Source: Channallabes apus
Taxonomy: Eukaryota > Chordata > Actinopteri > Siluriformes > Clariidae
Assembly: GCA_030522415.1 (NCBI GenBank)
Contig: CM060121.1
Location: 15,664,142 to 15,728,141, forward strand
Reading direction: 5' to 3'
DNA length: 64,000 bases
A model generated the notes under the pieces. It did not search any database, was not told the DNA's origin, and saw nothing but the letters and a program-made list of their open reading frames with translations. Positions 1 to 11,590 of this stretch are shown here, in pieces. Positions within the stretch are counted from its first letter, which is position 1. The number at the start of each line of letters is the position of its first letter. The translations under genes were made by a program, and so were the position numbers.

Positions 1-932
1 AGACACGTCAGACTGTTTAAATTCACATCTCGACTGACATCAAATTTGGAGCCAAAACACAGAGCACGATTTAATGTTACCTGCTAGAGAGATAAGGGCT
101 AACGATTGCAATATGTAAGGTCTCCGCAATTAGGCTGTGCATATGCCCTCGCTCCCTCTTTAACTCTCTCGCTTTCATTCCTTCTTTCTCTTTCTCAGTC
201 TCTCTCTGACAGATTTTAACCAAATACTAGCAAACAAGCAATTATTTCTGGCAGCCAGAGCCCGTGGTTCCTTTCCAAGAAAGCGAAAGACCAGAGGGAG
301 TGGGGGTGGATGAAGTCACCCTCGCAGATGGGATTTAAATCAATATTACATTATATGTCCTTATTTATTAAAAAAGAAGCAGGAAACCAACCCAAAAGGG
401 GCCTGAAAACGTTTAACACTGCTCTACAGTGACGGAGTAATTGCTTTTAATATATACATTTTTCACCCCCTTCTACTCCATCACTATTGTAATTTCCTCC
501 TCTCCCACCCCCGTGTCCTATTTAATTCCTTGAAGTCGCTGCAATCTTTCTGTATAAAATTATACCTAAAGAAAAAAATGGAGCTGCCAAGCATTGAGTC
601 CTAACAGAAACCATCTGGAAAAAAGTTTAGGGAAAAAAAGAAAACAACCTTAGTTAAGCTTTTAAAAAAGAAGAGGAGGGAGATGAAGAGTGCAGGACAA
701 AGAGCAGCAGATGCACTGATAGAGAAGGTTAAGAGATAGACTTACAAATGCTCCTTAAATGTGGTTTTCCTTAAGTTGTTATATAGAATATACATCACTA
801 AGGGGAAACCAAGAGATATATTCTGTCTTATTTATATAGCCTTTTAACGATGGTCATCGTCGCGAATGCAGGTTTACAGAAAAAATATAGAAATAAGTTA
901 AATACTTGTGAGGAAATTAAATAAATGAAATT

Positions 933-989
<57 letters not shown>

Positions 990-1119
990 TTTGGTTGTAC
1001 AGTGACAATAAATCTTCTTTTTTTCCTTTTTGTTTTCTTTTTTTTAGAAAAGTCCTATTTTCACAAGCTCAAATATCACTGGACATTCTAAAACAACTAA
1101 ACTGGAATCACTGAATTTT
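1..1119. other. Noncoding sequence
   Basis: AT-rich with pyrimidine tracts at 150-210 and a (TA)n run. I see no exon, RNA gene or repeat family here. Confidence 0.6.
937..987. repeat. (TA)n microsatellite
   Basis: Uninterrupted TA dinucleotides over about 51 bp. Confidence 0.95.
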
Positions 1120-1800
1120 TTTTTCCGTAGTGAGGAAACCCCCTTCACAACATCCAACCAAGGCATAGCACTTCAACACTCTGGAGAAGGCAGAAGATGC
1201 AAACCACTCTGGATTGAAAGGCCAGATTAGAGTTTGCCAAATAAAAATAATTTACACAAGCCTGCCCAGTTCTAAAGCGGATTAACTTGTGCCAGACTTA
1301 TTGGAAGAGAAGATAGAAGAAGGGAAAGAAGGGCTCATGTTCCAAAGCATACAACATCATCTGTCAAACATGGTGAAGTCAGTGTTATCACATGGGCTTC
1401 TGTGGCTGCCAATAGTAATGGGTCAGTAGTAGTGATTATTGATGATGTGGCTGCTGATGGAAGTATCAAGACGAATTTTGAAATGTATAGAGCTATGATT
1501 TCTGATCAGAATCAAATGCTGCAAAAAGAATAGGATAACACTTCACAGCATAGATTTATAATGACCCAAAAAGTCACCTGACCTCAACTTACTGACTGAA
1601 GACAGAAAAACCCACAAACAAGTACTGTAGCACCTGAAAGTAGATACATTAAAGTCCTGGCCAAGAAGCTTAATTTTTTAATACTGGGATCCAAGTATTA
1701 AAATATTATTCTAGTAGTAAAAATTCTTTTAATATGTTATGATTATGTTAGTTTGGCCAAGTACTTTTGACACTGTGAAAATGAAGGGACAAAAAAAAAT
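1120..1800 (+). pseudogene. Tc1-like transposon relic, family A
   Basis: Decayed Tc1/mariner transposase sequence in plus orientation. Recognisable stretches are aaaggccagattagagtttg, the block ccaaagcatacaacatcatc/tgtcaaacatggtg at about 1345, attgatgatgtggctgctga at about 1440, a degenerate DNA match to the second catalytic Asp region (aatgacccaaaa, 1560) and a 3' end of about 1755-1800 resembling the family's terminus. Stops and frameshifts break all frames. The 5' inverted repeat is not visible. Family assignment is from memory of fish Tc1 consensus sequences. Confidence 0.8.
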
Positions 1801-1829
1801 TTAGTATTTACTTAACACACATACAGTAT

Positions 1830-2320
1830 GGCACTGTCAGAAATTGGAAACAGCATGAATCTCTGGATACAACCTGCCTTGTGTCCATAATGCATCGTAT
1901 TGGACGTGGTGTAATGACGTGGGGTATGATTTCTTGGAACACTTTGGGCCTGTTAATACCACTCAATCACTGCTTGAATGCTATAATCTATCTGAGTATT
2001 GTTGCTCAACATGTGTATTGTCATGGCCAGAATTCACCCGTCTTCTAAAGGCTACTTGCAGCATAATAATCCATTGTCTTAAAGCAAAGTCATTTTAAAC
2101 TAATTTCATGAACATAACAATGAGTTTAATATTCTTCAGTGGCTTTCCCAGTTAATGGCTCTGAAACACTTTGGGCATGTGGTAGAATGTGAGAGGTTTC
2201 AGATGCTATCATGTCAGCAGTCAACATCACCAAAATCTTTCCAACATCTTGTGGAATTCATACCACGTGTAATTATGGCTGTGTTGAGTAAGCAATATTT
2301 TTCAACAGCATTAATTAATG
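1830..2320 (+). pseudogene. Tc1-like transposon relic, family B, C-terminal half
   Basis: A second Tc1-like fossil from a different family. Recognisable pieces include gtaatgacgtggggtatgat and cttggaacactttgggcctg, a stretch corresponding to LSIVAQHV, a degenerate catalytic DNAP region (gcataataatccattg, Asp replaced by Asn) and the C-terminal part around tgctatcatgtcagcag and ttccaacatcttgtggaatt. The 64-codon open frame at 2155-2349 is a surviving piece of this transposase read partly out of frame. A 5' half of the same family lies at 52360-52830. Confidence 0.75.
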
Positions 2321-2349
2321 GCAAAGGTAACAATTTAAGTATAATTTAA

Positions 2350-4360
2350 ATACTGTATAATAATAAAAATGACAAAAGAGATTTCTGTCATATGTAATTT
2401 TCCCCAGGGAAACAAAATTAAAAACTTACTAGTCCACATTGTGTCTCATTAACAGTGATATTATTTTACAGGAATCTTCTTAATTCCCATACTAATACCT
2501 TGTGCACAGTCAAACGGATAAAGTCTGGTTCCCAAAGGGCCTTCAGATTCACATAGAACACATGGGTACCATGGAAGTCGTGACTAGGTTGCTATTTTGT
2601 TATGCAGCTGCACTCTATCATCTTTCATATCATTCACGAGTGTCAGACATTCATCCACACGATTACTCAATGGGGTATTAGACTGCACCTGACGCTGAAA
2701 CCACAGAAATCAAGAGGTGTAGGTTTGTGGTTCATGTGGTGCATGCTGCAAGCTAAGGACAAAAGAAGTCATCTCTTTCACATTTGTATTGGTGTTACTT
2801 ACCTGCTTCTGTTATACTTTACATGCCATAGAACCATTGAGATCTCAATTCTAATTGGTCAGAAGGTGTAGGTAATTTATTTCAATTCTGTAATTTAATG
2901 CAATTCAAATCACTGTAGTTTCTATGAATGCATTAAATTGTGTCTTATAATTTTTATAGTAATAGCTCATTCATAGGGACTTGTACTACAATATATATAT
3001 AAGGCTATTTTTAAGGCTTATATATAAAAATATATAAGGCTAATTATAAATAGATTACAGAAAGCATCTGTGAGGATGCTACTATTAAACTATGATGAAA
3101 GGAGCCTGGGTATCAGTGTGTTATAACCTTTAGGAGATTTTGCACCATGGGAGGGTTTTCAGACTTTCTACGTTTTAGGTAATGTTTGTATTTTGTCTTA
3201 TTAACCTCAACAGGGAAAAAAGATGTGTCTGGCAAGGAAATGACTGTGACTAGCAGCTATAACATAAGTGATAATAAGTGTAACTATAACAATAAACTGC
3301 TGTTCATTATTAAATAATGTAAATAAGTAAATTGCGTTAACAAATTGACATGGAATAAGAGTAAAAACTTTGCAAACATTCTGTAACTTAAAAAAAATCA
3401 ATAATTAATAGGAACATCACACCAACTTGCTGTTGATTATTTTCCTATAACAGCACATCTCGCACAACGTTTGACCTATTGGCCCTGGAAGACCCTTTAG
3501 TAAATTATTTTCACTCTGATACTGTTTTGTGCTGTTTGCTATCTACATTATACAGAAATTTTTCATATCGTAAATTTACTTTACATAAACAGCCAAGCAG
3601 ATATCTGCTAATGATAATAAAAAAACTTTTTTTTAAATGACAGACAGACAGACAGACAGACAGACAGCGATTCCTTACCTGTGGTTGAGTTGATAGATCC
3701 ACAGCACATAGGGATAAAAGAGAGGGAAAAAAAGACACGTGGTGAGAATCATGACTGCAACATAGCAACTTTTTTTCCTATCAAGCAGTGTGTGACGCTC
3801 CAGGCTAGCGTGTGGCTTTGAGTGGTGCAGCTATAGAAAATGAAAGGGCTGGCTGCCGGTGCTTGGAGGCGTCGGGTGAGAGAAATGCTCCCGTACGTGT
3901 GTAAGTGTGATAGTGTTTCTGCGGCGGTGAGAGTCTGCGTGTGAGCTACAAATCTTAATTGGGCCTTTTGTTTTTTAGCTCCATCTGTGGCTTATCAGTG
4001 CCGGAGAAAATACAAGGTGTTGTGAAACATAAATTGCCTGCGTTTGGTTACGAGCGGTTTGCTTCAGCTTTACACAGAGAGAGAAAAATGAGAGGCTTAC
4101 ACAGTCTAACAGTTTCACACAGATACTCCACAGCTGTATATCAAAGATGTTATTTGGCATTCATGTAATCAAAATTACAACTATGTACAGGCATGAAAAC
4201 AGATTCTTAAACCAAAAAAACCCCAATGACTTCACCACCTTATTGCTTCCCTGTAACTAAAGCTGTCACTATCATTTATACACAATTAGCAGGTGAACGT
4301 CACAAAACTGCAGCAAACAAGAAATGAACATTACAGAGCAACTGCAACCCTACAGTATAT
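2350..4360. other. Noncoding sequence
   Basis: AT-rich, with one CAGA microsatellite. Short open frames at 2602-2871, 3207-3401 and 3511-3768 show no family resemblance. Nothing else recognised. Confidence 0.6.
3639..3667. repeat. (CAGA)n microsatellite
   Basis: About seven tetranucleotide units. Confidence 0.95.
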
Positions 4361-4368
4361 GCAGAGGT

Positions 4369-5468
4369 TAGGGTTGTGTACCGAAACCCGGTGCCAAGAC
4401 GGCACCGGTACCTACAGAACCGGTATGTACCGGACCGAAACAGAACGCGAATTTCGGTGCCTCATTTCGGTGCCACTTAAATGTCTGAACTGTCGATTGA
4501 AATATTTGTTCTCTAGATTCATATATTTTTGTAGATTAATCGTTTATTAGATAAAAAAAAAATTCAAAGCACAAATCATCCGGACATGAGAGACCATCCG
4601 ACATGCGCGTGAATGCAGTAACTAACGTTACACTCGCTCTGACGGCAGCAGGCGGTCTACTGATAGCTTAGCATGCTAAAGTAAACAACTCTCGTTAAAA
4701 TGCCTAAAATTAAACAGTCGAAAGTGTGGCCGTATTTCACAAGAAAGGATTCCGACACCACGACGTGCAGCAAATGTCTTACAGCAGTTGCGTGTAAAGG
4801 CGGAAACACGTCAAATCTAATGAAACATTCGAGGGCGGACGGAATAAAGTTAAAAGCAGAGGGAGGCACCGTGTTTAACAGCTTGTGGACAACAGCTGGC
4901 GCTATCAGTGTGGACGACCCTCAGTCCCAGTCACACCAACTGTAGCAAAAAGGAGTCACTGATTATGATGACGTCAGCAGACTTTCCGCGGGTCAGTAGT
5001 AGGATAATGAAATGTTAATAGCAAAATGCAAATCTTGCATTCATGCTAACAAATAGTCGAACTATTTGTAAAAAACTAATGTAACATGGATTCTGTTTAT
5101 AATTATGGCTTTCCAGCCTGTACTAGTAGCACTACAACAGTGACCCCATTTACCATTGTAAAGACGGTTATACATGTCCTGTGCAGGGCAATAAGTCAGG
5201 AAAGGAGTCGTATTTTGACAGAAAAGGCAAATATGGTGAAATTGCTACAATTTGAAGCTTACATATTCATATATACTTTAAACTTTTAATATATTGTTAA
5301 ATTTTAAACATAAAATTTTTTGTTCAATAAAAATTCATTCTCGAGTCATCCACTATAATTTTTTGGCTTAAAAGTATCGGTTCAGGCACCGTTTTGGCAC
5401 CGGTACCGTTTTCAAAGTATCGATTTGGCACCGGTATCGAAAAAAAAAACAATCGATACCCAACCCTA
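4369..5468 (+). mobile_element. hAT-type DNA transposon with BED ORF, intact ends
   Basis: An 1100-bp element whose ends are inverted repeats: tagggttgtgtaccg at the left and cgatacccaaccctA at the right, each followed inward by ggcaccggtac-type subterminal repeats. It is flanked by a perfect 8-bp direct repeat gcagaggt at 4361-4368 and 5469-5476, the target duplication size of hAT transposons. It keeps only a BED-finger ORF and no hAT dimerisation or RNase H domain, so it is non-autonomous. A diverged relative lies at 46269-47150. Confidence 0.88.
4700..4945 (+). CDS. BED zinc-finger ORF within the hAT element
   Basis: An 81-codon ORF, MPKIKQSKVWPYFTRKDSDT... to SQSHQL. It resembles the N-terminal BED finger of hAT transposases and ZBED proteins: aromatic KVWPYFT start, CSKC at about residues 23-26, GGNTSNLMKH at about 34-43. 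The second metal-binding His expected after NLMKH is not in its usual place (SRADGIK follows), so the finger may be defective. The frame ends soon after the GTVFNSLW segment with no catalytic domain. Expression is unknown. It is probably a remnant of the transposase N-terminus, not a host gene. Confidence 0.6.
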   Translation: MPKIKQSKVWPYFTRKDSDTTTCSKCLTAVACKGGNTSNLMKHSRADGIKLKAEGGTVFNSLWTTAGAISVDDPQSQSHQL

Positions 5469-5854
5469 GCAGAGGTGCGATTAATATCACTCTGAACTTT
5501 ATTAAAAAGCTTGTTTGTGGGTTTCTGAACATTTGTTTTTCTAATTATTTGGCCTTTTTCAGTCAGATGCTGCATTATGTTATAAAAATAAAAAATCATG
5601 GTCACCATCATCAGTACAGATTTATTTTAAAAACAACCTATTTAACTATCAGTGTCAGAACAGACTTTTTAATATTTCCAACCATTTTTTTAATTATTAA
5701 ACTTGTCACTGGACTCCTGCTCCTTCATATATGCATAATATGATACTTTAATATCTGTAATAAAATAAAATATCATGAAAAATCATGAACCCCTTGCTAC
5801 TGTATGGTTCACAAAACTGTGATGATCACTGGACCCTACTTTGAGAACCAAAGA

Positions 5855-5966
5855 TCTGTCGGGCCCTTGAGCAAGGCCCTTAACCCACAACTGCTCAGAT
5901 GTGTAATGAGATAAACTGTAAGTCGTTCTGGAAAAGGGTGTCTGCCAAATGCGGTAAATGTAAATT
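5855..5966 (+). repeat. SINE-type fish repeat, 3' part
   Basis: Contains cccttgagcaaggcccttaa, ccacaactgctcagatgtgt, gtaagtcgttctgg and a tail of gcggtaaatgtaaat. I recognise this as a widely dispersed fish SINE 3' region ending in short aaatgta-type repeats. The 5' tRNA-like head is missing. Confidence 0.7.
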
Positions 5967-6254
5967 TTAAAGTACCAAAAGAGTTGGTAAAGAGACTTTT
6001 CTCTTTTTTGTTGAACAGAGAAAAGTCCGGCCCATTACGTTGTGCCAAACTACGAACAATATAAAAAGAAAAAAAATGCAATATGCAGCTTGAAATATCA
6101 GTGAAAGCATGAACTATACTAAAAATGAAGTAATGGGTAAAATGATGCTGAAAAAACAGTGAGCGTGAAATACTTCATACATATGATATACAGCATATGT
6201 TTTTTAACCTGACAGGATTTTAAAGAGAATTTTAACTCATTTGGTATTCATAAA

Positions 6255-6325
6255 CCTTTTTACTCTCATAACTGTGTTCTGTTATTCTGCAAAATTAAAA
6301 GCCCTGATTTGACTTGAACTCCACT
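6255..6325 (+). repeat. Mariner-type 3' terminal fragment
   Basis: Matches ctcataactgtgttctgtta and ttctgc followed by gatttgacttgaactcc, the same terminal block as in the mariner relics at 8392-8838 and 13184-13560. No transposase sequence is recognisable beside it. Confidence 0.5.
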
Positions 6326-7079
6326 TGTATGTTGAATGTAAGGGTTTGTTTTTCTTAGATTTTGCTACACGATAATCATTTGTAACAAACTCAATAGCAA
6401 ATTCAATTGATTCGACATGATTGAACAAAATTACTTTAAAGTGTTTGTCGGACCAAAACACAGCCATAAAGTGCACTGGACTCCCTGTAGACATCCACAA
6501 TCAAACTGTTTTGAGGCACTGATTTGAGTATAAAATAATTTCTAAAGCCTTAACTGTTTCCAGCAACCCAATCAGCACAGGGTAAATGGAAGAAGGTTGG
6601 GAACCACCAAAACTCTTCCTAGAGCTGGCATGGTGTATTGCCTCCAACAAAAAATACATGCATTAGATTAGTAAGCATTATTTTAATTATGTACAACTTC
6701 AAAAGTGTTCATTCCATGCAATAAATGGTGCTTTGTCTCTTTCAATGCTCAAAAGAAAAAGCCTTTTTTGCCACTATTGCGCTAGCTATGAGCTCCCTTA
6801 TACTGATTTTTTCTTTTTCAGCTGCACTCATATATCAGAAAATCTTTTTATTAGCAAAATATAGATTCATGGTGTTCCACTTGGTGGAGCTGTAGCACTC
6901 TTAGCACAACCTTTTCCCACACTATTGATTTAACTTTTTTAAATTTAATATCAGAAGTTCTACAGCTGTCCAGATGTGCCAGTCATTCGCTCACAGATGC
7001 AATCGAACACGGCTTGACTGAGAACTCTACCAGCTTGCAGAGTAGAACTGAAGGAGAGCAGTGACACAGAACAGAACAC

Positions 7080-7104
7080 AGAGCGAGCGAGCGAGCGAGC
7101 GAGG
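7080..7104. repeat. (GAGC)n microsatellite
   Basis: About six gagc units inside a purine-rich stretch that continues to about 7160. Confidence 0.9.
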
Positions 7105-7541
7105 GAAGTAAAGAAGGAGGAGTAGAGGAGAGGAGAAAGTGAAAGGGGGAGAGGCGAGCACGGTTGTTTTAACCTCTGACCCTGGCACACTTCACACAAG
7201 CCACTTCAAACCCACCCCACTAACCAGAGAAGGAGGGGTGACGCCTCAACTGACACACTGCCCCTTTCCTCTCTTTCAAGCTCTTAATCTGCTAGATTTA
7301 AAAAGCTAATAAATAAAGACCGGGATCTAATGGCATTTTTATTCTTTTCCATGTTACCCTGATTTAATCATGCATTAAGCTGAACATGTAAGGTTTGATT
7401 TTTCTGGTTTACAGACGAAATATATTGCATTATAGATAAACTCTGGATTGTTATACTGAAAGTCTGAGTGTGTTTTCTGCCTTTCTTTACACTACTTATA
7501 TTATTCTCATATTCAATTGATTGCAATAATTAATAATTTCC

Positions 7542-7681
7542 ATGAGTGTGTGTGCCCCGTGATGGATTGGCACCCCGTCCACGGTGTACCCCACCTCGTG
7601 CCCCAAGTCTCCTGGGATAGGCTACAGGCCCTCCGCGACCCCGTATACAGGATAAAGCAGTATAGATGATGAGGAAGTGAT
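7542..7681 (+). mobile_element. SINE 3' fragment, plus orientation
   Basis: Contains gtgccccgtgatggattggc, accccgtccacggtgtaccc, cctgggataggctacaggcc and aggataaagcagtatagatg, the same family as 50967-51293 and 46390-46488. A short imperfect direct repeat, taatttcc, flanks it at 7534-7541 and 7682-7689 and may be the target duplication. The 5' half is absent. Confidence 0.75.
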
Positions 7682-8391
7682 TAATTTCCTATTTAATCAC
7701 GGGAGACACAGATAGATATGTACGTTTATTACATACTACAATTCACCCTAGCAGCATTGGATTTTTTTCGCTATATGTGTTTATGTGCATTTGTGTGTTA
7801 TTATTCTGCCCATTCTTTGGGGTAGTGTTCTGTATCATCTGTGCAAATATAAAGAGAAAACAAGAGACAAGAGCTGTGCAAATATGATCTGATTGCGCAG
7901 AGAGACGTTCCATACAGTCTCCTCTCGTAGCTCGCTGCTATAAAGAAGGCCTGTCTCTCTATTTCTCTCTCTGTTTACACGTACGCGTACACATTCGCTC
8001 ATACACACATGCATTCAAACAACCTCACTTACTTGCACGCATACGGTCAAACCAAAAACAAATGTGTACAGACTAAACACTGTCACACTGAATTATGATG
8101 GTTTTGTACACATGCCACTCGCAATAAATCTTTAACTAACACTAAAACTCTAGGGGCCGGAGGTGTGAGCGTTGTATATATTCCACCGTTGATATTTAGT
8201 TAACTTTATACTACACTATAAAGAACCTACTGTAGCAAACAGGATGTCTGAAAGTTCAATACTGCATTTCATTTCAATTTTAATTGCTCTTAAAGATCTA
8301 CTGTTAAAGAGTATAGTGTGTGTAAACACTGGGGATCACCTAAACCTTAAGCAACAATTAAACATACTGTCAAATCCGTCATTCATACAAA

Positions 8392-8838
8392 GGGTGTTTA
8401 AGTCAAGCCGAGGCTCGTGATGCAATTTCTAGTGAATGAGGGTGTAAATCCGATTGACATTTACAGAAGACTTCAAGCTAAGTGCGCTGATGAGATACTT
8501 AACTGCTGTGAAACATTTGAATAGTGCAAATATTTTAAAGAAGGCTGTACATTCATGAATGATGATCAGGTGACTCGGAGCCACCGTGGACATTCGGCAA
8601 GTACTGTATGTCCTCAAAAACTGACAGATAACTTGTCGTTGTCTTGAAAGAGACGCATCTATCTGTGGGAACTTTTACCACTTGCATGTTAGACACCACT
8701 TGCATGTTACTGGAGCTCGGCTGGGAGTCATTGCCACATCCCACGTACAGTCCTGATTAGTGTAGTAGGGGATTATATAGAGAGATATATAGTGTTCTGT
8801 TATTCTGCACAAACCAAATTTCTTTTTTGACGTGACTA
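8392..8838 (+). pseudogene. Mariner-type transposon relic with internal deletion
   Basis: Starts gggtgtttaagtcaagccg. An ATG at 8420 opens MQFLVNEGVNPIDIYRRLQA and stops at TAG 8522-8524. This resembles the N-terminal helix-turn-helix of mariner-family transposases (HTH_48 / GVQW type). In another frame similarity continues as KEGCTFMNDDQ, then most of the catalytic core is missing. The 3' end carries tgttctgttattctgcacaa and a degenerate terminal repeat. A full-length copy would be over 1 kb, so this is an internally deleted derivative. Confidence 0.75.
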
Positions 8839-8854
8839 TTAACTAAATGCATGC

Positions 8855-9380
8855 CACTCAGTGTTGGGTGTAACGTGTTACAATTTAAGTACTCAGTTAT
8901 TTAGTTATTTTTTCAAAAATGAAATCCGTTATTTAGTCAATTTATGTACTCTGTGAGCCCGACAGCAGTCATTCCCGATCCCTTAGTATGTATGTGTATG
9001 AAAGGCATCCTACAAGCCCCGCCCCAATGACCCGTCCCCTCTGTTATACCTGCTGTATAACAGCAGGTATAACAGACTCTGCGAGGACCGACTTGCGGAA
9101 AGATGGAAACCGCGTAGGTGAGATTGGGGTATTAGTAGTTAATAGATTATGGGCCAAACTTCACTGAGTGATGATGGTAGAATAATTATAAAGGTCTTGG
9201 CTAAAACAACATGTATGAGGAATCACAATGGAGTTTTAATTTTCTGCGATGGAAAAGTACTTGAACTAGTTACTTTTATCAGAACGTAACGCTGTAATGT
9301 AACTTATTACTTTTTAAAGACAGTAATTTTGTAATGTAATTAGTTACTTTAAAAAGTAACGTCCCCCAACACTGGACATG
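8855..9380. mobile_element. hAT-like MITE (cagtgttggg family)
   Basis: Terminal inverted repeats cagtgttggg at 8859-8868 and cccaacactg at 9365-9374, with subterminal gtaacg/gttac and agttacttt repeats typical of a well-known fish MITE class. An 11-bp perfect direct repeat taaatgcatgc lies outside the ends at 8844-8854 and 9381-9391. It may be an extended target duplication, though hAT elements normally give 8 bp. A strong hairpin lies inside at 9040-9076. Confidence 0.75.
9040..9076. repeat. 16-bp hairpin within a MITE
   Basis: Arms tctgttatacctgctg and cagcaggtataacaga around the 5-nt spacer tataa, perfectly complementary. Lies in the GC-richer centre of the hAT-like MITE at 8855. Confidence 0.85.
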
Positions 9381-10299
9381 TAAATGCATGCTAGGTTACT
9401 TCGTATATACAGTAATATGGTACACTTCGTGACAACCTTGCTATTATCATAATAAAAGTAGAATATATGAATGTGTGTATTTTTGTTCGCCTTGTATCGT
9501 TAAGGCATATGGTTCTAACAGGCACGGAAGAGTTAAATGTTCCCACTTGCCTCACTCAGCTGTAAGTGAAAGTAGTGCTGAGATTTCCTCTCCTCTATCA
9601 GGCTGCAGCAAGCTTGAAAAGGCCAAAGGCTGTTTACAACTCACACATAATTGATCTTATCTGCTGATGAGGAATGCTTAGTGCGCTGAGAGACTACTGT
9701 AAACATGGAGTGTAGGATTAGAGTGAGAACAAGTGAGGAGACTGAGCGAGCGCGAGAAGGAGAGAGAGAGAACGAGAGAGCATAGAAGACAGTCATACTG
9801 ACAAACAAATGTAATAAATCCTTTCTAGGTTTGTTTAAGATACGGTTAAGTCTACCTCGGTTAAACCTGCCTCTGGTGTGGGGCAAGGGATAAGAAAGGC
9901 ATGATGGGAAGTAGACCCACAGCGCAAACACATACAGTACGCACACAAACACGCATAAACCACATAGAAATGAACCAAACCGATTAGACACACAGCAAAT
10001 CAACTACGGCATGAACTGAAAGAAAGAAATGCAAGAAAATGCCGGGTATGGCTGATGGAAATGGTGTGGATGGAAATGTGTAGAAGTTTGAATGGTTCAG
10101 AGGCTGGGAGTGGACAGATCATTAGAAAATGTTCCATGAACATTCCTTAAGACTCCATGTAATCTCATTTAAATTGGCAAAAGTACAGCAATCAGGCAAT
10201 CTGAGCTCTACAGCGTGTACTACTCGAGAGTATGCTCAGCAGAACTAATGTGTGTGTACGTGTGTCACATTAAATGTACCATTTAGTATTGAAATGTAT

Positions 10300-10475
10300 T
10301 CAACAGAAAATAATGGCATAAAAGATAACAAATTATGAAAAATAAACAAATACTTAAATTATTGACAAATTCGACATAAATGGCTGACTCCACATATATT
10401 ATGCAATTAAACTGCTGCCTTTTGCAATTCCAATTTAGATTTTTTTGTGTGTGAATTCGATTTAACTGTTAATGT
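10300..10475. repeat. Possible partial copy of the 16.4-kb hAT-like MITE
   Basis: Shares scattered blocks with 16406-16724: aataatggcataaa, aaacaaatacttaaattat, tgcaattaaactgctgcc and ttgcaattccaattt. Neither terminus is clear. The match is weak and AT-rich, so it could be partly chance. Confidence 0.35.
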
Positions 10476-10516
10476 TAATTTTAAAATGCTAATTATACTG
10501 CATTAAAAAGTTTTAT

Positions 10517-10935
10517 TAATCAATCAATCAATCAATCAACATTTATTTATATAGCACCTTACAGCAACCTAAGTTCAACCAAAGTGCTTCACAGCATTAA
10601 AACTAAATAAAACACATAACATTATAAAATTATAAAAAACATATAAAACTAAAAATATTAAAAGCCATTCTACATAAGTGCATCTTAAGTCTTGCTATAA
10701 AAATAAGATAGCAATAAAAGTACAAACAAAATAGAACACAATTATAAAATTATAAAAGACATATGATGTTATAAAATATCAAAAGCCAGCCTAAATGTGC
10801 GAGTCTTAAGTTTTGCTTTAAACAGGTCAGAGCCACTGCAAAAGAATGATCACCCCAGTGTTTGTACCTTGACCGAGGGACCACCAGTAGGTTTTGGTCA
10901 GCAGAACGTAGAGCTCACACCAGTAAGAAGGTAAT
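10517..10935. repeat. Interspersed fish repeat with (TCAA)n head
   Basis: A run of tcaa units at 10519-10540 is followed by catttatttatatagcacct and caaccaaagtgcttcacagc, a dispersed fish repeat I believe is a non-LTR retrotransposon 3' region. Within it, acataacattataaaattat and a related block recur about 120 bp apart (10612 and 10738), an internal duplication. No coding part is present. Confidence 0.5.
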
Positions 10936-11084
10936 AAAAGTTAGGTTTTCTCTGTATTGATATTTAGTTTAATATTGATATTTCTTACATAACATGGAAT
11001 TTATGTAAAACTGGAACATCTTCAAAACTCATCATTGCTTCAGAAATAACTTGGGCATTTACAGTAGGTTAAAATCCTAAATAC

Positions 11085-11590
11085 AGCACAGTGAAAAAGT
11101 ATTTGCCCCTTCCATTTAAAAAAAAATTGTCACACTTATTTTATTTATTTTATTTTTACTTAATTATTGAGATCATCAAACTAATTTTACTATTATACAA
11201 AGATAACCCGAGTACATACAAAAGGCAATTTTAAACAATTTAAACAATTGTTTCATTTATTAAGGGAAAAAGCTGTCCAAACCTGCCTGGCCACATGTGA
11301 AAAAGTAATTGAGCCCCTTGCTAAATCATGAATGAACTGTGATTAACCACATTTTTTTGGAAAGCTGAGTTAAAAAAAGGCCTGATTGCTGTCAGACCTG
11401 CTGAATCAAGAAATCACTTAAACAGGACCTGTCTGAGAAAGAGAAACATGCTGAAAAATCTAAAAAAATAAAAATAAAAAAAAAGCAGTATGATCTACAG
11501 AAATTCAAAGTAATTGACATGTATCAGACTGGAAAAGTTTACTAAGGCTTAGCAAATGGAGAAAATACGGAAAACTTATAAATACACAAT
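11085..11590 (+). pseudogene. Tc1-like transposon relic, 5' part
   Basis: Opens with cagtgaaaaagtatttgccc, a fish Tc1-class terminus; the motif recurs at 11300 as gtgaaaaagtaattgagccc. It continues through gaaatcacttaaacaggacc and tgtctgagaaa into the transposase N-terminus, read as VIDMYQTGKVY before a stop (11510-11546). The rest of the gene and the 3' repeat are missing or unrecognisable. Confidence 0.7.
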
